Shown here piece by piece: positions 58,550 through 64,000 of a stretch of 64,000 nucleotides of DNA. Positions within the stretch are counted from its first letter, which is position 1. Every line of letters begins with the position of its first letter. The stretch comes from Alistipes montrealensis (lineage in GTDB: Bacteria; Bacteroidota; Bacteroidia; Bacteroidales; Rikenellaceae). Below the pieces are notes generated by a model that worked only from the letters and a program-made list of their open reading frames with translations, made no database searches and was not told the DNA's origin. The stretch spans positions 79,106-143,105 of the forward strand of contig NZ_JAGYXY010000006.1 in the NCBI RefSeq assembly GCF_018362775.1, written 5' to 3'. Made by a program: the position numbers and the translations under genes.

Positions 58550-58987
58550 GTGATCGAACAGCTCCCGTCTCCAGCTCCGCACGAACTCGACGCCCTTACC
58601 AGCCTGTGGGAGAGTTCGGTACGCGCCACGCACCGATTCCTTACCCCGAAGGACATCGAATTTTACCGACGCATGGTGCGCGAAGAGGCGCTTCAGGCCG
58701 TGGAACTCTATGTAATACGGGATAACGAAAACGACTTCGCGGCCTTTGCAGGCGTCGAAGCCGATATGCTCGAAATGTTATTCGTCACACCCTCCGCACG
58801 CGGAAAGGGATTGGGGCGCAAACTCATAGAATACCTCGTCGCCCACCGCGGAATCCGGCGAGTGGATGTCAACGAGCAGAATACGCAGGCCGTGGGATTT
58901 TATGCCCGCATGGGCTTTCGCATTGCATCGCGCGATGCGCTGGACCCCTCGGGCAGACCCTACCCCATTCTCCACCTCACACTTTAA
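58550..58987 (+). CDS. GNAT-family N-acetyltransferase
   Basis: This 145-aa protein starts at a GTG 3 bases after the flavodoxin/ferredoxin stop. The acetyl-CoA loop reads VTPSARGKGLGRKLIEYLV (RGKGLG), followed by VDVNEQNTQAVGFYARMGF and a final LHLTL strand, as in small-molecule GNAT enzymes. The substrate is unknown. Its TAA overlaps the convergent lutC stop by 3 bases, so there is no room for a terminator. Confidence 0.9.
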   Translation: MIEQLPSPAPHELDALTSLWESSVRATHRFLTPKDIEFYRRMVREEALQAVELYVIRDNENDFAAFAGVEADMLEMLFVTPSARGKGLGRKLIEYLVAHRGIRRVDVNEQNTQAVGFYARMGFRIASRDALDPSGRPYPILHLTL

Positions 58988-59565
58988 GCCCGGATTACCA
59001 CCGTCACGGACATCGGCCCGTGGGCGCCGAAAACCAACGCCTGCTCGATGTCGGCGGTCTTCGAAGGTCCCGACACGAAACAGCCGTAGCCGAAATCGTC
59101 GACTTCGGGCCGCACGACGGCCTCGTGCATCGTGTCGACGACGGCATCTTTCGGAACGACGATCACGAGCGCCGTAGCTCCGAAATAGAGGGCTTTGTGG
59201 CGGATGTCCTGCGCGATCCACACCGCACCGTTCTCCGCAACGCCAAATGCTCCCGCCACAACGCCCAGGTCGACATCTACCAGGCAGCGCGGGTCTTCCA
59301 CCGAATCGGGATCGAGTGTGGCAAGGGTCAGCTCCGGCAGAACCGAAGCGATCGTCCGTGCATCGGGATAACAGCGGCGAACCACCTCGTCGAGGGTTTC
59401 GCCGGGCTGCATCCGCACGGCTTTGCCTCCGGCAGCTTCAAGCCGCTCGGCAAACGTCGCCGCGGAATCGTCGAACCGCTGGGGCGTGAAATCCGCCTCG
59501 GGACGCGGATATTCAGGCATCCCGTCGGCGGATAATTTTTTCAGTATTTCGTCTTTGCTACTCAT
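58984..59565 (-). CDS. lutC: Lactate utilization protein C (LutC/YkgG)
   Basis: This 193-aa DUF162 protein is the third part of the LutABC L-lactate oxidation complex. Landmarks: MSSKDEILKKL, GGKAVRM, GVVAGAFGVAENGAVWI and FGYGCFVSGPSKTADIEQALVFGAHGP. The ATG at 59565 overlaps the lutB stop by 4 bases. It converges with the GNAT gene and the two stop codons overlap. Confidence 0.93.
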   Translation of the reverse strand: MSSKDEILKKLSADGMPEYPRPEADFTPQRFDDSAATFAERLEAAGGKAVRMQPGETLDEVVRRCYPDARTIASVLPELTLATLDPDSVEDPRCLVDVDLGVVAGAFGVAENGAVWIAQDIRHKALYFGATALVIVVPKDAVVDTMHEAVVRPEVDDFGYGCFVSGPSKTADIEQALVFGAHGPMSVTVVIRA

Positions 59566-60929
59566 CTTTTTTTTGTTTTTTTCCACCAGGCATTGAACGT
59601 TTGCGGCGCAAAGGGCGGCATAGCGCGGCCGGGAGCGCTCCACGGATTCAGCCCGTTTTCGAGCACGAAACGCGGCAATTTTTCGGCGACGCGGGCCAAG
59701 GCGATACCGCCGTAAAAGCGCCGCCGTCCACCCATGACAAAATCCATTCCCCTGACCGAAAGTTTCTTCACCGGATCGGCCAGGCGCAACCCGTCGAGTT
59801 GCTGCCGCCACATGTAGATCTGCTCCCCGAGGTCGATCCGCGCCGGGCAGACATCCGAGCAGGAGTAGCACAGCGAGCAGGCCGAGACGTTGCCGTGGTA
59901 GAGCTTCGGCGAACGGAGCATCCCGAGGTTGATGCCCAGCGGCCCGGGAATGAAATACGAATAGGAGTAACCGCCCGAACGGCGATAGACCGGGCAGGTG
60001 TTCATGCAAGCCCCGCAGCGCAGGCATTTGAGCATGTTGCGGTGCGCAGCGTCGGCCAACCACTCCGAACGGCCGTTGTCGACCAGGATGACGTGAATCC
60101 GCTTGCCCGGCGCAGGCTTGCGGTAGAGCGACGTATAGGTCGTGACGGGCTGCCCCGTGCCCGAGCGGGCCAAAAGGCGCGTGAAAACCGCCAGCGCCTC
60201 CATGTCGGGAATCACCTTTTCCAGCCCCATGATGGCGATGTGCAGGTCGGCGAACGAGGTTCCCAGGTCGGCATTGCCCTCGTTGGTGCAGACGGCCAGC
60301 GCCCCGGTCGAGGCCACCGCGAAATTGACGCCCGTCATCGAGACATCGGCCCCAAGAAACTTGGGACGCAGGGCCTTTCGTGCGGCATGTGTCAGGTAGG
60401 TAGGGTCGCTGTTGCCCGGTTCGGTGTGCATTTCGCGTTCGAACAGCGCGCCGACCTCCTCGCGCCGCACGCCGATCGCCGGCAGGACGATGTGGCTGGG
60501 CGGCTCGTGCAGCAGTTGCATGATCCGTTCGCCGAGGTCGCTTTCGACGGCATCGACGCCCCGTTCATGCAGGTAAGGCGTCAGGGCGCACTCCTCGGAA
60601 AGCATCGACTTGCTCTTGACGAGGTTCGAACCTCCGTGCTCCCGGATCAGTTGCCAGACCATTTCGTTCATCTCCGCGGCATCCTTCGCCCAATGGACCG
60701 TCATGCCGTTGGCCGTGGCGTGGCGTTCGAATTCGCAGAGATAGTGCCCCAGACGGCTCAGGGTGTGGTGTTTGATCCGAGAAGAGAGTTGCCGCAGCCC
60801 TTCCCACTCGGGAACGGTCATCATCATCCGGTCGCGTTTTTCACGCACGGCGTACAACGCCTTGTCGTGCCAGGCCATGCGTTCGGCATCGGCGACGAAC
60901 CGCTTCGCGGCTTTGGAATGCGTGCTCAT
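59562..60929 (-). CDS. lutB: Lactate utilization iron-sulfur protein B (LutB/YkgF)
   Basis: This 455-aa protein of the LutABC complex has an N-terminal DUF162-like region (MNEMVWQLIREHGGSNLVKSKSMLSEE) and ferredoxin-type clusters CLRCGACMNTCPVYRR and CSLCYSCSDVCPARIDLGEQI in the C-terminal third. It passes electrons from lactate within the complex. ATGA overlaps on both sides (with lutA and lutC) mark a strictly coupled operon. Confidence 0.94.
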   Translation of the reverse strand: MSTHSKAAKRFVADAERMAWHDKALYAVREKRDRMMMTVPEWEGLRQLSSRIKHHTLSRLGHYLCEFERHATANGMTVHWAKDAAEMNEMVWQLIREHGGSNLVKSKSMLSEECALTPYLHERGVDAVESDLGERIMQLLHEPPSHIVLPAIGVRREEVGALFEREMHTEPGNSDPTYLTHAARKALRPKFLGADVSMTGVNFAVASTGALAVCTNEGNADLGTSFADLHIAIMGLEKVIPDMEALAVFTRLLARSGTGQPVTTYTSLYRKPAPGKRIHVILVDNGRSEWLADAAHRNMLKCLRCGACMNTCPVYRRSGGYSYSYFIPGPLGINLGMLRSPKLYHGNVSACSLCYSCSDVCPARIDLGEQIYMWRQQLDGLRLADPVKKLSVRGMDFVMGGRRRFYGGIALARVAEKLPRFVLENGLNPWSAPGRAMPPFAPQTFNAWWKKTKKR

Positions 60930-61666
60930 AACTTCGAATTGAGGATTTCAACGATATGAATGGTCTTCACCGGCAGTTTTTCGCGGTCGATGATCCCCTG
61001 CATGTGCATCAGGCACGACGAGTCGGCCCCGGTGACATATTCGGCCCCGGTCGCGATGTGGCGATCCACCTTGGCGCGTCCCATGGCTACCGACACGGCA
61101 TTCTCCTCGACGGAGAACATGCCGCCGAAGCCGCAGCACTCGTCGCGCCGTTCCGGCTCGGCAACCTCGACGCCTTCGACCAGCGACAGCAGGTCGCGCA
61201 GTTTCGAATGGTAGGGAACGTTCATTTCGCTGGGCGACGAGAGGTCCATCTTGCGCACCCCGTGGCAGGAGTTGTGCAGGCTGACCTTGTGCGGAAAACG
61301 GGCGTCGAGCCGCGCAGGCTTCACCACGTCGTGGAGGAACTCGCAAATCTCCCAGATGCGCGCATCGATGCACGCTTGCTCTTTATAATTGTCCAGCAAC
61401 CGCGGATAGCCTTCGCGCACGAAGACCACGCAACTGGCCGACGGGCCGACCACATAATCGTACTTCTCGAAAAGCGCATCCATGCGCTCGGCCAACGCCC
61501 GGGCATCTTTCTCGAAGCCCGCATTGGCCATCGGCTGGCCGCAGCAGGTCTGGTCGAGCGGATAGTCCACGTCGCACCCGACCTTGCGGAGCAGTTCATA
61601 CGACGCCCGCCCCACATCGGGATACACCGCATTGATATAACAGGGAATGAATAATCCGACTTTCAT
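60926..61666 (-). CDS. lutA: Lactate utilization protein A (LutA/YkgE)
   Basis: This 246-aa protein carries two CCG domains that bind a 4Fe-4S or heterodisulfide-reductase-like cluster: LDQTCCGQPMANAGF and RRDECCGFGGMFSVE, with NSCHG and ADSSCLMHMQG. Together with LutB and LutC it oxidises L-lactate to pyruvate. It leads the lut operon behind a TATCTTTG box; no lactate permease gene is in the window. Confidence 0.94.
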   Translation of the reverse strand: MKVGLFIPCYINAVYPDVGRASYELLRKVGCDVDYPLDQTCCGQPMANAGFEKDARALAERMDALFEKYDYVVGPSASCVVFVREGYPRLLDNYKEQACIDARIWEICEFLHDVVKPARLDARFPHKVSLHNSCHGVRKMDLSSPSEMNVPYHSKLRDLLSLVEGVEVAEPERRDECCGFGGMFSVEENAVSVAMGRAKVDRHIATGAEYVTGADSSCLMHMQGIIDREKLPVKTIHIVEILNSKL

Positions 61667-61700
61667 CTGTTTTCCATTTTTGCACCAAACTAAACCACAC

Positions 61701-61708
61701 CAAAGATA
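61701..61708 (-). promoter_or_regulatory. lutABC -7 box (TATCTTTG)
   Basis: Perfect TAnnTTTG on the minus strand, 34 bases upstream of the lutA ATG. Confidence 0.68.
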
Positions 61709-61762
61709 GGGATTTTTTCCGAGACTCGTGCATGTCGGGGATCTTTCCGTCTGCTAAATTAC

Positions 61763-61793
61763 AAAAAAAAGAGAGTCCGGTGCTCCGGACCCT
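61763..61793 (-). terminator. Terminator of hsp20
   Basis: On the minus strand: AGGGTCCGG/CCGGACTCT stem (one G-T pair), 4-base loop, C, then a run of eight T. It lies 21 bases after the hsp20 stop. Confidence 0.87.
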
Positions 61794-61814
61794 CCCGATT
61801 CCGGGAATATTTTC

Positions 61815-62252
61815 CTACTTAACTTCGATCTGGCGGGCTGCAACGGCAGCTTCAGCCTCTTTCTTTTTCGGAATCCCGATGGTCAGCACGCCGTTTTCGA
61901 CCCGCGCCGCAATTTTCTCGCGCTCGACATTGTCGGGCAACAGCAGGCTCTGCTGAAATTGCGTATAGGAAAACTCGCGCCGCAGGTAGGTCCCCTTGTG
62001 CTTTTTGTCCTCCTCCTTCTGCTCGGCCCGCTTTTCCATCGTGATGATCAGTTCATTGTCCTTGTTGACATGCACCTTGAAATCGTCGCGCGTCATACCC
62101 GGAGCGGCGACTTCCACTTTATATTCGTTCTCATCCTCGAGGATGTTGACGGCGGGAGCCGTGGAGTTGTGGCGTTCGGTGAGCCATTCGCTGCCCAGGA
62201 AATCGTTGAAAATGCCCGGCAGCCAATTCTGATTACGTCTTACAGGTACCAT
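61815..62252 (-). CDS. Small heat shock protein Hsp20 (IbpA-like)
   Basis: This 145-aa protein is an alpha-crystallin-type holdase chaperone: short N-terminal arm (VPVRRNQNWLPGIFNDFLGSE), the crystallin domain from PAVNILEDENEYKVEVAAPGM to VENGVLTIGIPKK, and a C-terminal Ala/Lys tail. It has a perfect Shine-Dalgarno (AAGGAGG) 8 bases before the ATG, rare among neighbours and perhaps a sign of strong translation under stress. The leader contains a CGCGCC/GGCGCG hairpin, and the upstream region a TGTCA-N5-TGACA palindrome. I find no TAnnTTTG box, so another sigma factor may be used (inference). Confidence 0.95.
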   Translation of the reverse strand: MVPVRRNQNWLPGIFNDFLGSEWLTERHNSTAPAVNILEDENEYKVEVAAPGMTRDDFKVHVNKDNELIITMEKRAEQKEEDKKHKGTYLRREFSYTQFQQSLLLPDNVEREKIAARVENGVLTIGIPKKKEAEAAVAARQIEVK

Positions 62253-62260
62253 AGTTTTGT

Positions 62261-62267
62261 CCTCCTT
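62261..62267 (-). promoter_or_regulatory. Strong ribosome binding site of hsp20
   Basis: AAGGAGG on the minus strand, 8 bases before the ATG. It fixes the start at 62252 and contrasts with the near absence of such sites at other genes here. Confidence 0.8.
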
Positions 62268-62368
62268 GGTTTTATTTTGGTTTAACGTTTCGTTCCATTC
62301 CCGCGCCTCCCGGCGCGTTCATATCCGATACGGTCAAATCCTGTGCCAGTCAGTAAAAACTGATAAAA

Positions 62369-62383
62369 TGTCACAAATTGACA
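62369..62383. promoter_or_regulatory. Palindrome TGTCA-N5-TGACA between hsp20 and a GNAT gene
   Basis: Perfect 5-bp arms with a 5-base spacer (CAAAT), 117 bases upstream of hsp20 and 72 upstream of the GNAT gene. A second small palindrome, TCAGT-N4-ACTGA, lies at 62350-62363. Either may be an operator. Confidence 0.45.
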
Positions 62384-62442
62384 CAACAAAAACAAAAAAC
62401 CAGAAAAAATGTCCGGACGGGAAGATATTTTAAACATTTTTA

Positions 62443-62450
62443 TATATTTG
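62443..62450 (+). promoter_or_regulatory. -7 box (TATATTTG) 4 bases before a start codon
   Basis: Perfect TAnnTTTG. The next four bases (CAAC) are followed by the ATG at 62455, so the transcript would start at or beside the start codon. Confidence 0.6.
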
Positions 62451-62454
62451 CAAC

Positions 62455-62979
62455 ATGGACAACGAATTGACTTTCCGGCAGGCAAAGTCCTGCGAAGCAG
62501 ACCGCATCATGCAGATCATCCGCCAGGCTCAGGCCCGGATGCATGCGGCAGGCAGCCGCCAATGGCAGGACGGATACCCCGCTCCGGGGCACATTTCGGC
62601 GGACATCGGCCGCGGCCGCGGCTATGTGCTCTGTAAATCCGGCATGGAAGGCCCCCATGCGGTAATCGCCTACGGGGCAGTGGTTTTCGGCGGCGAACCG
62701 GCATACGATGCCATCGAGGGCCAATGGCTCACCGATGAACCGTACGTACTGGTACACCGCCTGGCCGTCGCAGACGGAGAGCGGGGACGAGGCGTAGCGG
62801 CGGAATTCCTCCACCGCACGGAGGCGCTGGCACTCGAACAGGGAGTCCGGGCATTTCGTATCGACACCAACTTCGACAACCATACCATGCTGCGTCTGAT
62901 CGAACGCGCCGGGTTCACTTACTGCGGAAAAGTCATCTACCGGAGCGGCGAACGACTGGCTTACGAGAAACAACTCTGA
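62455..62979 (+). CDS. GNAT-family N-acetyltransferase
   Basis: This 174-aa protein has the GNAT fold: LTFRQAKSCEADRIMQIIRQAQ, the acetyl-CoA loop LAVADGERGRGVAAEFLHR (GRG VA) and FRIDTNFDNHTMLRLIERAGF toward the end. The insertion with HAAGSRQWQDGYPAPGHI suggests the subgroup that acts on small molecules. The ATG at 62455 fits the first strand; the promoter box stands only 4 bases before it. A strong terminator follows. Confidence 0.9.
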   Translation: MDNELTFRQAKSCEADRIMQIIRQAQARMHAAGSRQWQDGYPAPGHISADIGRGRGYVLCKSGMEGPHAVIAYGAVVFGGEPAYDAIEGQWLTDEPYVLVHRLAVADGERGRGVAAEFLHRTEALALEQGVRAFRIDTNFDNHTMLRLIERAGFTYCGKVIYRSGERLAYEKQL

Positions 62980-62989
62980 ACGAAAAAAC

Positions 62990-63020
62990 AGAACCCGGGG
63001 CTCCACTCCCCGGGTTCTTT
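62990..63020 (+). terminator. Terminator of the GNAT gene
   Basis: Perfect 11-bp stem AGAACCCGGGG/CCCCGGGTTCT with a 7-base loop, followed by TT. It can also limit the convergent XRE gene. Confidence 0.85.
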
Positions 63021-63027
63021 CATTTCA

Positions 63028-63258
63028 CTAACGCGTCACTATCTTTTTGAAGAAATCCTCCAGCGGAACATTGTAATAGTCACACAAATCAGCCAGCGTC
63101 GTCAGCGAAATGCTATGTTTTCCGCTTTCGATCCGACCGATATTCAAGTCGGTATCGAACCGGACATTTTCTTGGGTTAAACCTCGTTCACGGCGGACCA
63201 TCTTCAGTCTCTCCACGACCTGTTCTACCAAAATATCATTACGCCGCTGCCGTTTCAT
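63028..63258 (-). CDS. Small XRE-family transcriptional regulator
   Basis: This 76-aa protein is a lone Cro/CI-type helix-turn-helix domain: VERLKMVRRERGLTQENVRFDTDLNIGRIESGKHS shows the helices around GLTQENV and NIGRIESG, then ISLTTLADLCDYYNVPLEDFF. Such regulators control nearby or mobile genes. The ATG at 63258 (MKRQRRND) starts the domain; a TAATTTG element lies 4 bases before it (63263-63269). It faces a gene-poor stretch, and its target is not evident. Confidence 0.88.
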   Translation of the reverse strand: MKRQRRNDILVEQVVERLKMVRRERGLTQENVRFDTDLNIGRIESGKHSISLTTLADLCDYYNVPLEDFFKKIVTR

Positions 63259-63860
63259 AGTGCAAATTACCGGAATTATGAAATGAATTTTTACTACACG
63301 CTTGTAGCTAGGCGCAAAAAACCCTGCCTTCAAACGTGTAGTTGCCGGGAGCACTACGAATACTAAACCGTTTGCATTACTTTTCAAACGTTTTGGAACA
63401 CACAAAAATAGATAAATTATTGCACGCTGCAACAAAGGTCAATAGTTAAATGACGAAAAATCCGGTTCGGAAGACCAGACGGAACAAAGCATGACGGATG
63501 AATCGGGAAGAAAGTGGCCCCCCGGACAGAAAACCGGACAAACAGCGAAAAGCCATCGAAAAAATATCGTAAAACTTAGGAACCGCCCTCACAGCACACA
63601 AAAACGTTACGAATCGACGATCCACAACGTTTCCCCGACCGGGCTTCAAACCACCCTGCCGATCCGGCGGAAATGCCGAACTGCCTCCATAAAAAAACGG
63701 GGCCGGTATCTGCAAAATACCGGCTCCGACAATTCATCGAACAGTAGTTTAATGGTCAAAGGTCGTGTAACCGAAAGACCGCTGTACCGACACGGCCGCC
63801 TCACGATTACAGGTCCCTCTATCACATCTTCGTTTTACCTGTGTTTTACCTCAGACAAAG
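63259..63860. other. Gene-poor stretch before tRNA-Phe
   Basis: About 600 bases with no frame I can support. It holds the XRE gene upstream region, an AT-richer part (63260-63440), an 11-base-period direct repeat GTTTTACCT twice (63833-63852), and one minus-strand terminator (63691-63728) whose gene, if any, would lie in 63729-63860. Possible remnant of an integrated element, or an undetected small RNA gene. Confidence 0.4.
63691..63728 (-). terminator. Orphan terminator on the minus strand
   Basis: On the minus strand: CGGAGCCGGTAT/ATACCGGCCCCG stem (one mismatch), 7-base loop, then seven T. No gene is seen directly upstream on that strand. Confidence 0.8.
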
Positions 63861-63893
63861 AAAAAACGTTGTAAGTTATTCACTTACAACGTT
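63861..63893 (-). terminator. Terminator of tRNA-Phe
   Basis: On the minus strand: perfect 12-bp stem AACGTTGTAAGT/ACTTACAACGTT with a 5-base loop, then six T, 18 bases past the tRNA 3' end. Confidence 0.9.
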
Positions 63894-63910
63894 CTATTCA
63901 ATCTTAAAAG

Positions 63911-63983
63911 TGGTACCACCAGGAATCGAACCGGGGACACAAGGATTTTCAGTCCTTTGCTCTACCAACTGAGCTATGGCACC
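63911..63983 (-). tRNA. tRNA-Phe (anticodon GAA)
   Basis: A 73-base cloverleaf on the minus strand: acceptor GGTGCCA/TGGTACC, D arm GCTCAGTTGGTAGAGC, anticodon stem AGGAC.. with loop CTGAAAA, T arm with GGTTCGATTCC. Anticodon GAA decodes UUC/UUU. Discriminator A; CCA not encoded. Its promoter lies outside the window. Confidence 0.95.
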
Positions 63984-64000
63984 ATCCGCGAAAAACGGGG

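Noticed and set aside
62261..62317. RNA thermometer in the hsp20 leader
   Set aside because: The hairpin at 62302-62317 lies far from the Shine-Dalgarno, and I find no CCUCC-like partner for AAGGAGG in the leader.
63446..63873. Two opposed frames of about 89 and 127 codons in the tRNA-Phe flank
   Set aside because: Neither shows a motif, a promoter or a sensible composition, and both run across the terminator hairpin at 63691-63728.
1..64000. CRISPR array, insertion sequence, prophage or rRNA genes
   Set aside because: I looked for regular repeat-spacer patterns, transposase or integrase motifs and rRNA core sequences and found none.

Overview
The window reads as a chromosomal segment of a GC-rich member of the Bacteroidales, most likely Alistipes or a close relative in Rikenellaceae (inference). 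The signs are: many promoters of the Bacteroidetes type (TAnnTTTG, several with an upstream TTTG exactly 19 bases away), few Shine-Dalgarno sites, many lipoproteins and DUF-rich secreted proteins (BACON, DUF3857, DUF4838, DUF1573), a PpdK, a homodimeric-type GlyS, and two tRNA genes without encoded CCA. I see no insertion sequence, prophage, CRISPR array or rRNA operon. Most of the window is housekeeping sequence with small accessory islands.

Layout. 1-3605: the end of an M16 peptidase gene, a membrane protein, rsmA, a secreted protein with a BamE-like tail, and a cluster of three tiny membrane proteins. 3811-12246: recQ divergent from lptB-aroA-aroC-prmC-recX-M23 peptidase, a tightly packed run. 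12305-16201: a lone receiver protein followed by two membrane histidine kinase genes, the first lacking its phospho-accepting histidine. 16261-20114: two DUF3857/transglutaminase-like proteins, one with an intact active site and one without. 20342-25582: tRNA-Arg, then rpsP and rimM-CPBP-mnmA-SGNH hydrolase-degenerate EEP protein. 25749-29119: ppdK and a small outer membrane barrel. 29188-32799 (minus): glyS, a 43-aa membrane protein, ruvX, def, a TRL-like lipoprotein and a secreted protein, with a long RNA hairpin between ruvX and def. 32800-33137: a gene-free leader with strong secondary structure before a BACON lipoprotein gene.

34439-40882: radC, rnc, fabF, acpP (minus), then pepE, tyrA, yraN and waaA (plus). 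40981-44935: a cyuA-like gene with two tandem histidine phosphatase paralogues. 45575-55321 (minus): a six-gene, nearly gapless operon encoding a HEAT-repeat membrane protein, a processive-type GT2 glycosyltransferase, a TPR plus outer membrane barrel protein, a DUF4838 lipoprotein, a DUF1573 lipoprotein and a CotH-like lipoprotein. Its architecture suggests synthesis and export of a surface polysaccharide by a Pga-like logic, and its glycosyltransferase gene carries a run of nine C near the 3' end that could slip. 55610-63983: DUF421 protein, SagB-like lipoprotein, stand-alone HRDC protein, flavodoxin/ferredoxin, two GNAT acetyltransferases, lutABC, hsp20, a small XRE regulator, a gene-poor stretch, and tRNA-Phe.

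Most interesting points: the exopolysaccharide-like operon with its homopolymer tract; the pseudokinase/kinase pair; the paired active and inactive DUF3857 proteins; two rod-like RNA structures (30595-30686 and 32956-33065); the back-to-back acpP/pepE promoters; and a possibly leaderless GNAT gene. All functional statements rest on sequence reading and family knowledge; no search was run.
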